A stretch of 64,000 nucleotides of DNA from Rosa chinensis (GCF_002994745.2 NC_037093.1:47906384-47970383); one strand, 5' to 3'. Numbered from the stretch's first letter, positions 1 through 12,550 are shown. Notes: generated by a model not told the origin, from the letters alone. A program made the numbers and translations.

Positions 1-229
1 TTTGACATATGTGGATTGCAGGAGCTTATGTTTGTGGTTTTGAAACTCTGCATTTTTGTTAAAATGTATACTGTTTCTTGCTTTGCATAAGTAACTGTGA
101 TCTGACCATGTTGGAATGAATTTTCGATTTGAGTTTGTTATCTGGCGCGCACTTTAGTAAGTTAAGTAGGTTTTGATGTTCTCTGGTGCAAATCATCGAG
201 CATGATATGTGTGAGTCTAAGGGGGAGAT
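1..229 (+). mobile_element. 3' internal tail and polypurine tract of a copia-type element
   Basis: No coding sequence survives here. The stretch ends in a purine run, AAGGGGGAGA, at about 219-228, directly followed by a TGTAAGATC start at 230. That pairing of polypurine tract and TG-start is how Ty1/copia elements join their 3' untranslated region to the 3' LTR, where the tract primes plus-strand DNA synthesis. The rest of the element would lie left of the window. The lineage cannot be told from this fragment. Confidence 0.5.
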
Positions 230-640
230 TGTAAGATCAAATGTGGACATAACACATATCATCATAAAGTAATTGATGATTAGCTTAATATCAATCCTAG
301 TTTAACATGGATACAAACAGTAAATCAATACTTATAACTTAATGAAGCAGTGTATCTATTCATTAAGGTAAGTAATCCTATTCTTAGACTGCAAGAAAGA
401 CTACAATGAAGTGTTACATTAAGAATCTAACTAGGAAACCTAAACCGATATGGATAGCTTTAATGGGAAGCTTCTTGAGGTTTAAGTCACCTATATATAC
501 AGATGAATTGGTCCCTGATTACTACCGACGTTTTGCATATTGTTCTGTCCATTGAGAAGCAAGTTGGTAAGTAACAGAAGGCCATATTCAGTGTTCGTGT
601 TTGCAGCTGCATAAGATGGAATCCATGACAGTGATTGCTG
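230..640 (+). repeat. Probable 3' LTR of the left-edge copia-type element
   Basis: It starts with TGTAAGATC right after the purine tract. A TATA-like run at 492-499 fits an LTR promoter. The right end is a guess: no paired LTR is in the window, so neither the CA end nor a target duplication can be fixed. Confidence 0.4.
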
Positions 641-2001
641 AAGGTAAGCCTTAACCCTTTTTATGATTGTGTGCATATGTTGTGAGCATGTATATGGTTT
701 CTAACAATATGCTTTAACTCGGTTACCTACTAATAAAGAACTGCTAGCAAATGGATTGAGTTTGGGTTGGGGCTCAACCACAAGCATGCCTTTACCAAGT
801 CTGCTCCAAATTTTTCAGGGTTTTAAAAACTTTGCCAAGTCTACACGAGATCTCATCATGAGCATGAGCTATAATTCATTAATCTTGGCGTCACCACTAG
901 AGCCGTGCATCGTTGCTACCCAATGTCGAAACAAATAGCCTGGAGCATCCCCTCCCACGCCACTCAACGCCGAAACAATAACCTGCCGCACTTAACTTCC
1001 TCACTGTAGGAGCATCGAACCAGAGAACCAGCGCCCAGCATGAAAACCTTGGAACCAAGCCATTCCGAGATCCAGGCATTAGGAAACCATCCGTCCAACA
1101 GCAGAAAGACAACTACAACGCGACTAAAGTCGGCAGTGATGTCGACCATCGTCGGACGGGCAGCGATTGGAAAATCGAAAGCCGGCTAGGATTTAACGAG
1201 AAGAGAGATTCGGCTAGAGAGAAGCCGCTTTAGTTTTTATTGGATAAGATTGATTGAAAGTGTTAAATACATGGATAACCCTGAGATTAAATTAGAACTT
1301 ATAAGTGCATAGACGTAAGTGAATTTACTCATCTCAAAAAAAAAAAAGATGTAAGTGAATTTAGGATGTAAAGTTAGGGAGATAAAATGAAACTTAAAAA
1401 AAAAAAAGTAAAATAAAAAACGGCTAATATACATTTTCGGGTCAGCAATTCCAAAGTCAGAATCGTTCTAGCACCGATATGGCTGTATTGTTATTTTTTA
1501 TATATTTTTTTAAAAATTTTTTTAAGAATAAGAATCCCTCCTAATTTATTGAAAATAACGACTGCATTGTTATTGTATTTGAGAGTTGTAAAAAAGAAAA
1601 GATAGACCCTTTATGAGCGAGAGGTCGAGGCCTCTATGGCGGCGACTATTGGCATAGTTCCAGATTTGGGCTTGGTGAGCTGGTTTGAATAGCCCCTCAG
1701 TTCAGATTGTTCGAGTTCTATGGTGGCTAAGGAGGACATATAAATCTGGGTTCTGAATTTAATTTAATGTTCAAGGGAGCTTGCTTTTTCTTGCTGCTGC
1801 TGTAAGTTTATCTCCATTTAAGATATATGTTTCTTTTGTTAATTTCAGCTCTCTGCTTTGTGGTTCGATATGCCAGTAATTAATTTGTGTTCCGAGTGAG
1901 CATGTTCATTTATATTTCCTATTACTCCTTGTGCTCTTATAATAGTGGTTAAGTTTCCAGGTAGCTTAGGTAGAAACACAGGCACCATAAAACCAATTCA
2001 T

Positions 2002-2038
<37 letters not shown>

Positions 2039-3078
2039 GCACACAGAGATGCTATATCATATATGTTTTGAATCACTATAACAAGTTGATTGCTAAATGT
2101 TGCTGCATGGCATGGGGATGATCTGTTGGCAACTAATTTTGCTTCTTGTTGGTTCTAATCTGATCAAACTGTCCCTAGTTGGATGAGGGGCTAATTCATC
2201 ATGTAAAATATAATATTAATAGTTTTTTTTCTTTCTTGATGAAGGCCTTGGTGCGAAACAAATACCACTTGAGATTTTCAGAAAGCACAAATCTTCCTTC
2301 CCTAGTTCTCATGCCAATGTATGATTCTCTTAGGACAAATAGAAATTGTATTTTCTCTAGGACGGTAAGATGAATCACACGTTATTGCTTTCATTTCACT
2401 AATTGAAGATGGCAAGGGGTAGTTAACCAATTCAATCTAGCGTCTTGTGTTTATGTCCCATTCGTGTAACTTGTCCTGTCACCACGTTTGCTATGACTCT
2501 GGTGATATTTTGTTGTTGGAGTATGAGTCTCCATCTTGGTTAGGGCTGGCCGACCTTTAATAATATTCAGTTGTAACTCTTTAAAATGTTCTGATGAATA
2601 CAATTCTTCTTCTTCTCCTTTTTCTTCTTAATTTCTTCTTCCTGGCCTAACACGTAAAGTTGAGTAATTTGTAATGGGCCCTTGTGCCGATTTGGTTGAA
2701 TTGTGTCATATATCCAATATGGTTCTCATCTTCTCTCAGCCTCAAGATCCTTGATGTTGTTGTTTAGATATGGATATAAATGGATATCGTAGTACATGTT
2801 ACATTTTGCAATCTATATAACATGGGAATTCCCCATTGTGGCGTCCATACGAGTCTGTGTACCATGGAAACCATATCCAGTAACAGCCTTTCATTTCAAC
2901 CCAATTCCTTAGAGTCATTATTTTAAATTGTGAGAGGAAGAATATCATTCCTCTTTTGTCTTATTTTTAATATTCAGATTATTAAAACATACAACATAGG
3001 CTGGCCTAATATAGGCACCTTACAACCAAAGACCAGACAATGCATTAAAGCTTAGTCTGTGGTAACACTTGGCCAACT
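641..3078. other. No recognisable gene; low-complexity runs
   Basis: I see no supported coding sequence. A 61-codon minus-strand frame (964-1149) and a short plus-strand frame (2179-2373) match no family I know. A CT microsatellite lies at about 2004-2034 followed by a short AC run, and A-rich runs occur near 1335 and 1398. The stretch near 1605-1830 is locally GC-richer and could be a gene 5' end or old repeat, but nothing decides it. Confidence 0.5.
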
Positions 3079-3565
3079 TCGTACATACTGGGGAAGTCTC
3101 CACTAGGTTTGGCACTATTAATTATGATCCCTCAGTACCCCCCAATACTATACCATGGGTTGGGTTCACAACCCACCATGGCAGGACCCGTATGGGGTGT
3201 CACCTGAGCCACCCAGGGCCCAGGGCAAGGCTGGCACAGCCCACCTAATTACATAAACAAGAGAGCTAATATGGCATCAGAAGAACAACCTATGTCCCAC
3301 ATCGAATATAGGAGAGACTCCTTCCCCGTGTGCGAGTATAAAGGCATTAACACAACCACCTTTGATGGGTAATAACTCCTTTACCCACTATTTACTTGAT
3401 ACTCTTATATATTAGTCTCTCACTCAGGTATCGGAGAGGTGTGAACCGTCTGGTACGGTTTACCCCTCTAACGTTGTATTCTTGATTCAGGGTTTAGGAG
3501 TTCGATCGGTATCCCAGGCGATATAGCGTTCTGTGTGAGGTACCCGAAGAAAGCCACCAGAAACA
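3079..3565 (+). repeat. 5' LTR of the Tat-lineage element
   Basis: It matches 13849-14335 along its whole length and ends in the same ACCAGAAACA. Its first bases read TC where the 3' copy has TG, so the start has decayed or carries a 1-bp insertion. A TATAAA box lies at 3337-3342. Confidence 0.9.
3337..3342 (+). promoter_or_regulatory. TATA box of the gypsy 5' LTR
   Basis: TATAAA inside GAGTATAAAGGC. The same box is at 14107-14112 in the 3' LTR. It is placed as expected for the U3/R border, about 230 bp before the LTR end. Confidence 0.6.
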
Positions 3566-3566
3566 T

Positions 3567-3582
3567 TGGCAGGAGACCGAGT
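3567..3582 (+). other. Candidate primer-binding site
   Basis: TGGCAGGAGACCGAG begins one base after the LTR end. A TGG start is expected because it pairs with the CCA tail of a tRNA. I cannot name the tRNA from memory; it is not the initiator-Met type seen in the other elements of this window. Confidence 0.5.
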
Positions 3583-3587
3583 CCGTC

Positions 3588-5200
3588 ATGACCAAGCCGG
3601 AAGAAAAGGCAGGAGAGGGTAGAAGTGTCGCCCAGGCATTGATATTCTCTCCGGGTACTTCATCAGCAGAAACGCCCAAGTGTCGGAAGAGAAATGCATG
3701 GTCTCGGATTCTTGGACCCACAGCACCCCGTGGCCCCAGATCAGGTGGCTTGGGTATCGGAGTTGGAGTCTATGCGAGCGGAGATCGCAGCCTTCCGGGA
3801 ACAAGCCAGAATTGGTCGGGAACAACAAAGAACCGATAGGGAAACAAACTGCGTTTCGCAACAAAGGCTACAGAAGCTGGAAGATGAAAACACCGTGCTG
3901 GCCCGAGCACTGGATAGGAGGCACCAGCACAATGAGGCACTCACCCAAGCCCTGGCTAGAGCATCCCAAATAGCAACAGACGTAAATGCTGCTCCAGAAA
4001 CGACATTCCCCGGTCTCGCCCCAACCCCGTTCACGGAAGGCGGTCAGCGGATAATCCAGGTACTGATAGACTTGCTCCCGGAAAGCTTGAGGCATCTACC
4101 ACCTCCACCGTTACCACAGCCAGTTCAAAATAACCCGCCGGTAACCGACCAAACACGACGTTGCTTTTACAAATGAGCAACTCTTTGCGTGCCATGCAGG
4201 CAAGGGTAGAGGCAACGGAGAGTAGGGACACCCGGAAAGCCCTGACCACGTACGAGGATCGTCCGGGTCCCTTCACCCAACAAGTAAGACGTGTCATTCG
4301 AGCGAATATATCAAAGCCACTGAAGATCGACTATACGGAAGTCGGAGACCCATACCAACACCTACAGGCCTTCCGATCGCAAACAAGCGCCAAGGGGTAT
4401 ACGGATGAAGTGTGTTGTAATATGTTCCAGGAAACCTTGTCGGGGGAGGCTTTGAGTTGGTTCTACGAACTACCGGCCGGTTCTGTAGGGAACTTCAGGG
4501 AACTAGCTGACAAGTTTGTAGCTCGATTCATCTTGCGTACCGATGGGATACACACCCCAAAGGGCCTGCTGAAAGTCCAGCAAGGGAAGAATGAAACCTT
4601 GAAGTCTTTTGTTAATCGATGGCAGGCGGCTACCGCTAAGTGTCGGGATCTCAATAAGGAACTGGCGGAGTTGGCTTTCAAGAGGGGCTTAAGGCGTGGA
4701 GAATTTCTCTACGAGATTAATCATAACCCTCCAGCTAACAACGATAAGCTGATGGCTACGGACATCAGACACTCCTAGGCTGAATTCGAAACGTATGGGG
4801 ACACCCCCAGACCAGAGTTGAGGGTTTCCACCCCGGCCCCGGTGGTCAGGGATGAACCACGAAAGAGGGAGTGGGCCCATAGTCAAGACCGGTCATCCCA
4901 TTCCTCAAGCAAGAGAAGCAAAGAGTCCTCGTCCAGGTCCAACAGTTACGGAGCCACCCAGCATCACGGGGGGCAGAGGGCACAGCAAGACCTGCGAACA
5001 CCACCACCACCCCGGTGTGAGGTGTTCACTATCCTCAACGCTTCATATGAGACTATTTGGAATGAGAACAAGGATGAGATACCTGGACCACCACCAAGAA
5101 AGTTCCCAAAGAGTAAACTCACCTAACAGGATACCGGAAGGTTCTGTACGTATCACGAGGATGTCGGGCACAATACCAACCTCTGCGTAGCTTTAAAAAA
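3588..5200 (+). pseudogene. Gag of the Tat-lineage element, broken
   Basis: Gag forms the particle that packages element RNA. Three frames carry it. 3694-4176 is rich in charged and Gln residues and looks coiled-coil, ending in a proline-rich stretch. 4161-4778 holds the retrotransposon gag core (around EALSWFYELPAGSVGNF). 4779-5126 is a Ser/Arg-rich tail. A zinc-knuckle-like CxYHx4GHx4C pattern is encoded at 5145-5186, just after a stop. Breaks: a frameshift near 4165, a TAG at 4776-4778 and a TAA near 5124. The start codon is uncertain (3588 or 3694). The zinc knuckle and the core identify it; the coiled-coil is inferred from composition. Confidence 0.8.
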
Positions 5201-5243
5201 TACTATCGAGTCACTTATCCAGAGGGGCAAGCTTCAGCGGTAC

Positions 5244-5855
5244 TTGCCTGCTAAAGAGATAGGAGCTATAGACGTGTACGGCCAGATCTTCACGATCCAC
5301 AGTGGGGGCCCGAAAGAGCTACCTCCCCAAAGGAAGAAGCGAAACTCTAGTTTCAATCACCCGGAAGTTTTCAACTTCCACAAAGTCCTGCTACCAGAGT
5401 TAGGCACCGGGTGGAAATCCATCACATTCCTGCAGGAGGAGGAAGCTGATCTGAAGATGCCCCACGATGATCCCTTCCTGATCACGCTCCAAATGGACCA
5501 TTACATAATGTCCCGGGTACTCGTGGATACTAGGGCCTCAGTTAGCGTATTATTTCGCTACGCATACAAAGCTTTGAACAGGGGAAGAGCCAAGCTATCA
5601 CAAGATAACAAGCCCCTCATTAGCTTTTCAGGAGATATCGTCCAGCCACTAGGATCAGACTACCTATCGATCACGGTAGGGGAGATTCCGAATTGTTCGA
5701 CCATCAAAACAGAGTTCATTATAGTCGACTGTGCCTCATCCTATAATGCTATCCTGGGGCGACCGGCACTCTGGCATCTAAAAACCTTCATTGCAGGTCA
5801 CATGCTAGTAATGAAGGTGCCGACCCCAGTCGGCACCGCCACCATTTCTAGGTGA
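5244..5855 (+). pseudogene. Aspartic protease of the Tat-lineage element
   Basis: This would cut the Gag-Pol polyprotein. The catalytic segment VLVDTRASVSVLF is at about 5518-5556. The family has D-T-G/S-A-S; here the glycine is arginine (codon AGG at about 5532), a change expected to damage the flap-facing loop. Downstream, YNAILGRPALWHL (near 5740) is the conserved C-terminal ILGR block. The frame ends at 5853-5855 and the RT frame opens at 6003, so a linker of about 150 bp is out of frame. Confidence 0.8.
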
Positions 5856-6002
5856 TCAGGCTGCGACAAGGCAATGCTACTCTTTGACCGTATCTCGTGG
5901 CAAAGGAAAGTTTGAGATGTTGCCCGTAGCTACTAACCCTCTTACAGATAGGTACGAAGACCCAGAGACGATACTGACTCTGACGAAGAATGGCCCGGTG
6001 CC

Positions 6003-7583
6003 GTGGAGGACATTGAAGAGATAGTACTATCGAAGCAGTTCCCGGACAGGACCGTCAAGGTAGGCACCAAGCTGCCTCCGGTAATCAGGGAAGAATTGAT
6101 TTCGTTCCTCGGCTCTAACGCATCAGCTTTCGCTTGGTCATACGAGGATATGCTCGGTATACCAACTGAGATAGCCACGCACAACCTTAGCATTATTCCT
6201 TTCTCGCCACCTGTAAGACAAAAGCGAAGAGCCTTCACACATGACAAGTACCGGGCTATCCAGGTTGAAGTGAAGAAGTTGATGGCCATCAACTTTGTCA
6301 GGGAAGTGACATACCCTCGATGGTTAGCCAACGTAGTCATGGTACCAAAGAAATCCCCGGGATCATGGCGCATGTGTGTGGACTACACAAATCTCAACCT
6401 AGCATGCCCTAAGGATAGCTTCCTGCTCCCACGAATTGACCAACTAATTGACTCCACTGCTGGATACCGGTTACTCAGTTTCATGGATGCGTTCAGTGGA
6501 TACAACCAAATTCGAATGAACCATGCAGACGAGGAGCACACTACCTTCACCACAGACAAAGGTCTCTATTGCTACCAGGTCATGCCCTTCGGATTGAAGA
6601 ATGCAGGCGCCACTTATCAACGACTTGTCAACTCCATGTTTGAAGAGGTCATCGGTACTATCATGGAGGTATACGTGGACGATATGCTGGTAAAAAGTTT
6701 AACCTCAGAGGATCACGTAACCAACTTGTCAATTGTTTTCGCCATTATATTACGGAACGGTATGCGGCTTAACCCACAGAAGTGCATCTTTGGGGTCGAG
6801 GTAGGAAAGTTCCTCGGGTACATCATTAGCCACAGGGGAATCGAGGCTAATCCAGAGAAGGTGCAGGCTATATTAGACATGGTATCCCCAACCTACCGGA
6901 ACGAGGTCCAATATCTTACAGGTAAAGTAGCCGCCCTGTCAAGATTCGTCTCTAGGCTGACGGACAAGTGTACTCCCTTCTTCAAGCTGCTAAAGACCCA
7001 GCACGTAGAGGTAATAGCTTGGACCGCTGAGCATGAGGCTGCTTTTCTTGGCCTAAAGGCATACTTAGCAGAGGTACCTCTACTTTACAAACCTGTCCCA
7101 GGAGAAATGCTCTACATTTATCTTGCGGCATCTTCGTCGGCCGTGAGCTCCACTCTGATTAGGAAAGACTCTGATTGCAAGTACCTGGTGTATTACGCTG
7201 GAAAAGGTTACACTGGTGCAGAATCCAGATACCCGGATGTTGAAAAAATAGCATTGGCCTTACTAGTATCGGCCCTGAAGCTTAGACATTACTTCCAGGC
7301 ACACTCGATCACCGTTTTCACTAATCATCCATTGAGGCAGGTTCTGCAGAAGCCAGAGACGTCCGGCAGACTAATTAAATGGGCCATCGAATTGGGGGAA
7401 TTCGATATCAAGTACCAACCCCGGATAGCTATTAAGGGCCAGGCAGCGGCAGATTTTATTTCCGAGTCAATTCCCTCTCATAACCTGAGCCACCAGCCCC
7501 GGATCCACCTCCACCAAGCACTTGACGGTTGTATGTTGATGGAGCATCTAACAAAAGGACAAGTGGCGCTGGTATCCTGCTAA
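6003..7583 (+). pseudogene. Reverse transcriptase and first RNase H of the Tat-lineage element
   Basis: The 526-codon frame begins inside the protease-RT linker. RT blocks come in order: PPVRQKRRAF, the fingers region with VMVPKKSPGSWRMCVDY, MDAFSGYNQI, FGLKNAGATYQ and the active-site YVDD (codons 6672-6683), which is intact. A Ty3-type RNase H follows with YLAASSSAVSSTLI and the connection LRHYFQAHSITVFTNHPL. RT and RNase H together copy element RNA into DNA. The frame is lost at about 7535-7583, where the next domain continues in another frame. The motif ACPKDSFLLPRIDQLIDSTA is typical of the Tat/Athila side of the gypsy tree. Confidence 0.9.
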
Positions 7584-8041
7584 TTAGCCCGGACGATCAA
7601 GTCTACGAGTATGCCTTCAAATTTGCTTTCAAGGCATCCAACAATGCCGCAGAATACGAGGCACTCATAGCTGGTCTACAGATCGCCCGGGAACTAGGTG
7701 TCCAGCACCTCAGTATATCCAGTGATTCTCAGTTAGTCGTGAACCAGGTCAGCGGTAACTTTGAGGCAAAGGAGCCCCACATGTCCTCCTACCAGGCCTT
7801 AGCTCGGGCGCTAGTTCAGAGATTTACCTCCTATACTCTCACCCAAATACCAAGAGCAGAGAACGACAAGGCAGACGCCCTCGCTAAGATTGCGGCAACT
7901 TCCCCAAGTCCTACCTACGGGGCCACCAAAGTCGAAATACCAGAAAGGCCTAGCACTTCCAAAACGGTGTCAGAAATATTCACGGAGACCACACAGCCTC
8001 CTGGATGGACCCAATATTCAAGTACATGGTGGACGGTCTAG
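7529..8041 (+). pseudogene. Second, archaeal-type RNase H of the Tat-lineage element
   Basis: It opens with YVDGASNKRTSGAGI (catalytic Asp), then NNAAEYEALIAGL (catalytic Glu), ISSDSQLVVNQV (catalytic Asp) and ENDKADALAKIA (last Asp). All four acidic positions are present. An additional RNase H of this type after the Ty3 RNase H is a documented acquisition of the plant Tat clade. It overlaps the end of the RT frame and the start of the integrase frame, so the polyprotein is frameshifted at both borders. Confidence 0.85.
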
Positions 8042-9221
8042 TACCGGACGATAAGGTCGAGGCCAGGAGACTCCAGTTAAGGTCAGCTCGATACACGATC
8101 ATGAACAGAAAATTATACAGAAGGGGTCACTGTTTCCCTAACCTGAAGTGTGTAACACCGGAGGACGGCCACAAAATAATGAAGGACATACACGCTGGTG
8201 TATGCGGTAACCATACTGGAGCCCTGTCACTTACACACAAGACCCTAAGAGCAGGATATTTCTGGCCAACCATGTCGGCCCTAGCTCAAACAATATCTAG
8301 TTCCTGCCACAAGTGCCAAATGTATGCAAATATCCCCAGGGCATCGCCCATTGCCCTTTCAATCCTCCTTGCACCTTGGCCATTCTGCCAGTGGGGCCTG
8401 GACCTAATAGGAAAACTTCCCACAGCAGTGGGACAATTCAAATACGCCATTGTTGCTGTAGACTACCAAACAAAGTGGGTAGAAGCAGAACCTCTTGTCA
8501 CTATCACCACGGAAAAGGTAAAAAACTTCCTGTGGAAGAACATCTACTGCAGGTTTGGGGTCCCGGACACCATAGTCAAGGACAATGGTACCCAGTTCGA
8601 TAATGACGAGTTGAGGACTTACATCGAAAACTTGGGCACTAGAATCCTTTATGCATCCCCGGCTCACCCCTAGAACAATGGTCAGTCAAAGCTGTCAACA
8701 AGATAATCAAGAAGTTGCTGAAGAAGAAGCTCGATGAGGCCAATGGTCTTTGGGCTGCTAAACTCCCGGAGGTATTGTGGGCTATTAGGACCACGGCAAC
8801 AGAGGCCACCAGAGAGACCCCTTTCTGCATGGCTTTCGGATCTGAAGCGGTTCTCCCCATTGAAACACAAATCAAGAGTCCCAGGATCGAATACTTCAAT
8901 GCGGGTACCAACTCAGAGGGCCTACAGCTCGATGTTGATTTACTCGAGGAACGTAGGGATGTGGCACACATGCATAACTTAGCAAACAAGCAGAGGATAG
9001 CTCATTATTATGATGCCAAGGAACAGTCCCAGACACTGAAATTGGGAGACTGGGTCATGGAGTAGGTCTACCCAGAGCCCCGCGGGCTGGATCCATCTTG
9101 GACAGGCCCTTACGAGATCATCAAAGAGGTAGGCCCCGCAACCTTTTACATCCGGGACACTGACAGAGTCGTTTCCCTGCATCCATGGAATACTCAGCGC
9201 CTATGGTACTATTACAAGTAG
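8005..9221 (+). pseudogene. Integrase of the Tat-lineage element
   Basis: Integrase inserts the DNA copy into the genome. The N-terminal HHCC zinc site is visible (H..H around IHAGVCGNH and CHKCQ, about 8190-8320). The first catalytic Asp sits in WGLDLIGKLP and the second in VKDNGTQFDN. A TAG at about 8671 replaces the usual Gln of HPQ, and in the next segment NGQSKAVNK the catalytic Glu of the DDE triad is Lys. A second stop at 9063-9065 interrupts the C-terminal domain, whose end (WNTQRLWYYYK) can be followed to the stop at 9219-9221. Three independent lesions make it inactive. Confidence 0.9.
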
Positions 9222-9753
9222 CTCCCAGAGCATCTTGTTCTATCTTCTGCTTTTTGACCATATAGCTATGGCAAGCTACCCATCGGGTACTTATTCTGTA
9301 TTAACCACCATGTGGTACTTGAATGGAAAAATGAATTATTCAGACCATTTCTAGCACTTTTTTACCTACAACGGGCATTCCCAGATATAACTATTGTCAG
9401 TTACTCTATTCCGGTAATAAGTGATGCAAGTAAATGCTCAAGGCTAGGTATAAAACCCTAGAAGTTTTAATTCCTTTCAATTCCCATTCAAGTTCAAACA
9501 TTTCCATTCAAAAAAAAAAAAAAAAAAAACTAAAATCCCGGACAACCAGGCAAAGGAATTAAGTCATTGTTCAAGACAAGGGCAATTTCTACTAAAAAAA
9601 AAAAAAAACAGGTGATGGTTATATAAATCTGTTCTTGGAGGACTACTATTCTCGAGCGGTACTCCGGGATCCACCGGCACCAGACTCGGCTGCCACCTCT
9701 TGGGCTTTCTTCTTCTTCTCAAGGAGTCCCCACCTGAATTTGCTTTCATCTAG
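9222..9753. other. Spacer between pol and the antisense ORF region
   Basis: No coding sequence. There are A-runs at about 9510-9528 and 9593-9608. It lies within the gypsy element and separates sense pol from the antisense coding region that ends at 9754. Confidence 0.6.
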
Positions 9754-10840
9754 TTACCCGGCTGCCACCCACTCTTTGAACTTCATAATCACGGCCTTGT
9801 CTTGAGCAGCAATCAACATATCAATGAGCTGTTGAGAGCCCTTGTACTCCTCCATGGCCTCGCACCTCTCCACGGGAAGGCGCTCCTCCAGATGATCTGC
9901 CCTCGCCTTCCAGGACTTGCCTGATTCTGCAGCTTCTTTTTCAGAGTCCAGGGCACTCTTCACCTCATCCCTTGCCTCAGTAGACATTTCGCCCTCAAGC
10001 TCAACAATTCGTTGCTTCGCTGCATCCAGCTCTGTAACCATCGGAGTCAAGGACTTAATCTTCTCTTTCAGGAAGTCCCGCTCCTTCTCCAGCTTGGCTT
10101 TCTCCCCATGCAGATACTTCACCTGCCCGGAGAGATTGCTAACCTCCTCCTTCAGGTGTGTCCCCTGCATCATTGACTCCCGGGCAAGGCGCCGATTCTC
10201 TTGTGGAGTATTATCTTTGGCCTGCACCCGATCGAGGTCTATATCCTTCAAGTCGGCTAGCATGGACCACACGAACTTCTCATCAGCAACCCCGTACTCA
10301 CTCAACAGCTGCTTAATGGGCTTCTTGGGGATTATCGGTATGGTAGAGGATAACATGCCGAGCGAGAGCGACGCCTCTGGTCCCGGAGGATTTTTCTTCT
10401 GCCTCTTCGCCATGGATTCTTTGACGTCCCAGCAGGTATAGGTCACCTCCTGCTTATCCTCTCTTCGGTGCGGTGTCTATGCGATCTTTTCTTCTCACCG
10501 GGAAGCAGGACTTCTTCGCTACCAGCGGACCGAGAAGAGAGAGATACAGCGACCGATACATTTTCCCTTCCGAGATCAGCTATGGTGACCACATCCCCGG
10601 CAGAGGGCTGCTCGACTTGGGTCACGAGAGCATCAGGGTCAGGCTCCCCATATCCTTCATCAATAATCTCCAGTAGGGCTTCTTCAACAGATCGACCTGT
10701 AGCCTTCGAGTCCAGTCGACTTCAATGTGAAGGGCGTCTTCTCCCTGGCTCATCAGCATGTCCATCAACTGGTTGTCATCCATCCAGTCGTCCTTCTTAC
10801 CTTTCCGGGGCTTCCTTTTCAGCGCTTTCGCTACAGTCAG
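9754..10840 (-). pseudogene. Antisense ORF (aORF) of the Tat-lineage element, central and C-terminal coiled-coil part
   Basis: On the minus strand, 10446-9754 encodes a Lys/Glu-rich protein with a long heptad-like region (from EEVSNLSGQVKYLHGEKAKL to SALDSEKEAAESGKSWKARA) that should form a coiled coil. The preceding segment, 10840-10450, is acidic and Ser-rich (DDWMDDNQLMDML; ADLGRENVSVAVSLSSRS) in two other frames, so the gene is frameshifted at least twice. Together with the upstream domain at 11702-11277 it looks like the 'gypsy-type transposon' proteins found antisense in the 3' region of plant Tat elements. Their function is unknown. The order N-domain, acidic linker, coiled coil is what I see; the assignment to the aORF family is from memory of that family. 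Confidence 0.65.
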
Positions 10841-11276
10841 TTAGAAAGTTAGTAACACAAAAAGGACACGGTGACATACACATCCACATTAACAGAAATG
10901 TAAGCCTCACCGGGGAGTCTCCCTAGCCCTAGCCTATAAAGTATAGAGTACCGGATGAATCTATAAGAGCTTCTCTCCTCCTCACTCCAAACAGCGTATA
11001 CCCGGGCTATCCTTTTCCTTTCACATCGGATAATGAATAGGCCTAGTCCCTGATAGCTTGGAAAGTACCAGTCAATTGCCACTTCCTATTCTTAATTTGC
11101 CACCGCCCTCCAGCAAGAAATACCTTATTTCTCTACCTTTTGCTCATTAAGGTAGGCATATCAGTAACTAAAGGCAAGTAGTCCCTGGCGGCAAACGTCA
11201 CGGTACCTATACACGATTGCTTCCTTGAGTATAGAACCCTATGTACCACGTGGAATTCATTTATGGAAGGCCACCC

Positions 11277-11780
11277 TTACTGGCACAAGTCCCACATGGC
11301 CATCATACTAAGTATTTGTCGCATTGCATTCGGGGTCAACTGCCTCGGTGACAGGTTCAGCATCCGCAAGAGATACTGTAGGCACCGGGGCAACGGTAGC
11401 GATAGCCCTTGGTGGAAATGGTTCTCGTGCAGTGCCACCCATCCTGGGGGAGGATTCGAAACCATCTCTCCAACCTTTAGAGGCCTAAGCTCTACCTCGT
11501 CCGGTATTCCCCACTTCAGTCTCATGACGATGATCTCCTTCATAGTCATACTTCTCCCGGGTTCGTCGCATACAGTCCCGTCCACTAATGTGTACCTAGG
11601 TTTCGGGATGCCCTCGGGAATTGCCACCGTGACTACCGGTGCCTCCGCAAATCCATCCTCGCTCTCACCTTCGTCGGACTCCTCACTACTCTCCGAGAAC
11701 ACCCCAGTTGAGGATCTGGTATTCTCCGCTAATTCCTTCTCGGTTCTAATTCGTGCCAGGTACCGGTCGATATCCGCTTC
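11277..11780 (-). pseudogene. Antisense ORF N-terminal domain, 'putative gypsy type transposon' family
   Basis: The minus-strand frame 11702-11277 starts with an acidic Ser/Glu/Asp run and leads into a domain with PPPGWVALHENHFHQGLSLP followed by a Leu-rich helix and NLSPRQLTPNAMRQILSMM. The W-x-A-L-(H)-E-x-x-F-x-x-G-L-x-L-P signature is the conserved core of the plant family annotated as putative gypsy-type transposon domain. Sequence to about 11780 is still compatible with coding upstream of the first Met. The 11276-10841 interval that should join it to the coiled-coil part has stops in every frame. Product role unknown. Confidence 0.6.
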
Positions 11781-12289
11781 CGCTTACCTTGCAGAAGACT
11801 GATACGACAATCCCGCATCCCCGGCCTTGGTTTCTGATTCCATCCTAAGAACTATGTGAACCGGGACCTCAAAATTCGCTATATCTGGAATCAGAAACAC
11901 AAGGGTTAGCCTAACCAGATCTAAGACCATGTTGAAGCGCGGATCACTTCCCACTTCAAGCAAAACCCAGAAATTCAAAGAAAAACCCAGAAATTCAAGC
12001 AAAACCCACAAAACCCATCATACTCGAAATCCTAAGAGAAACCCAATGTTGTCTCCAGACGCTACATATACGCAAACTACACTAGCATTATTCCCATTCC
12101 CTCTTCATTACACAAATCTACAACAGAACACATCAATGGCAGAACCAGATGAAGAAGAAAAACAAAAATCGCTCAAAATAGAATGAGAGGGTTCTGACCT
12201 TTTTCTTCAGCAGGAAATCGATCGACCAAGAGGCAAGAACACCACTTCCTCCCTGGCTCCCTCTTCCTCGCCTCGCTGCTGCAAAATCC

Positions 12290-12329
<40 letters not shown>

Positions 12330-12550
12330 ATCTCTGAGGGTTTCCGCGAAAGTGAAGGGAAACAGTCTGTTTCCCTCTTAAAGTCAATCTTCAAAACATC
12401 ACAGTCGTTGAAGACGAAAGACCTTCAACCATAGGATCACTACACGTGTCCCACGCATCTCTCCATGCCTCGAGACTGGCAGATGGGGGACGGGCATTTA
12501 TTGCACAACCAACTCCACCCCACGTGGCTGACATGCACCACTAATCCCAT
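11781..12550. other. Gypsy 3' region upstream of the antisense ORF; CT microsatellite
   Basis: Inside the element. A CT microsatellite lies at about 12294-12327. If the antisense ORF is transcribed, its promoter and leader should be here, but I see no convincing TATA box. No coding sequence is supported. Confidence 0.5.

Noticed and set aside
2541..2640. Possible retroposon tail (AATACAATTC followed by TTC repeats)
   Set aside because: No target duplication or family-specific motif could be found, so it is not called.
3074..3078. Target duplication for the gypsy element
   Set aside because: Left and right flanks (ccaac/cctac at best) are not identical and the LTR start is mutated, so it is not claimed as certain.
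9917..10441. 174-codon plus-strand frame in the gypsy 3' region
   Set aside because: It is the shadow of the antisense coiled-coil frame; only the minus strand has coding-like composition.
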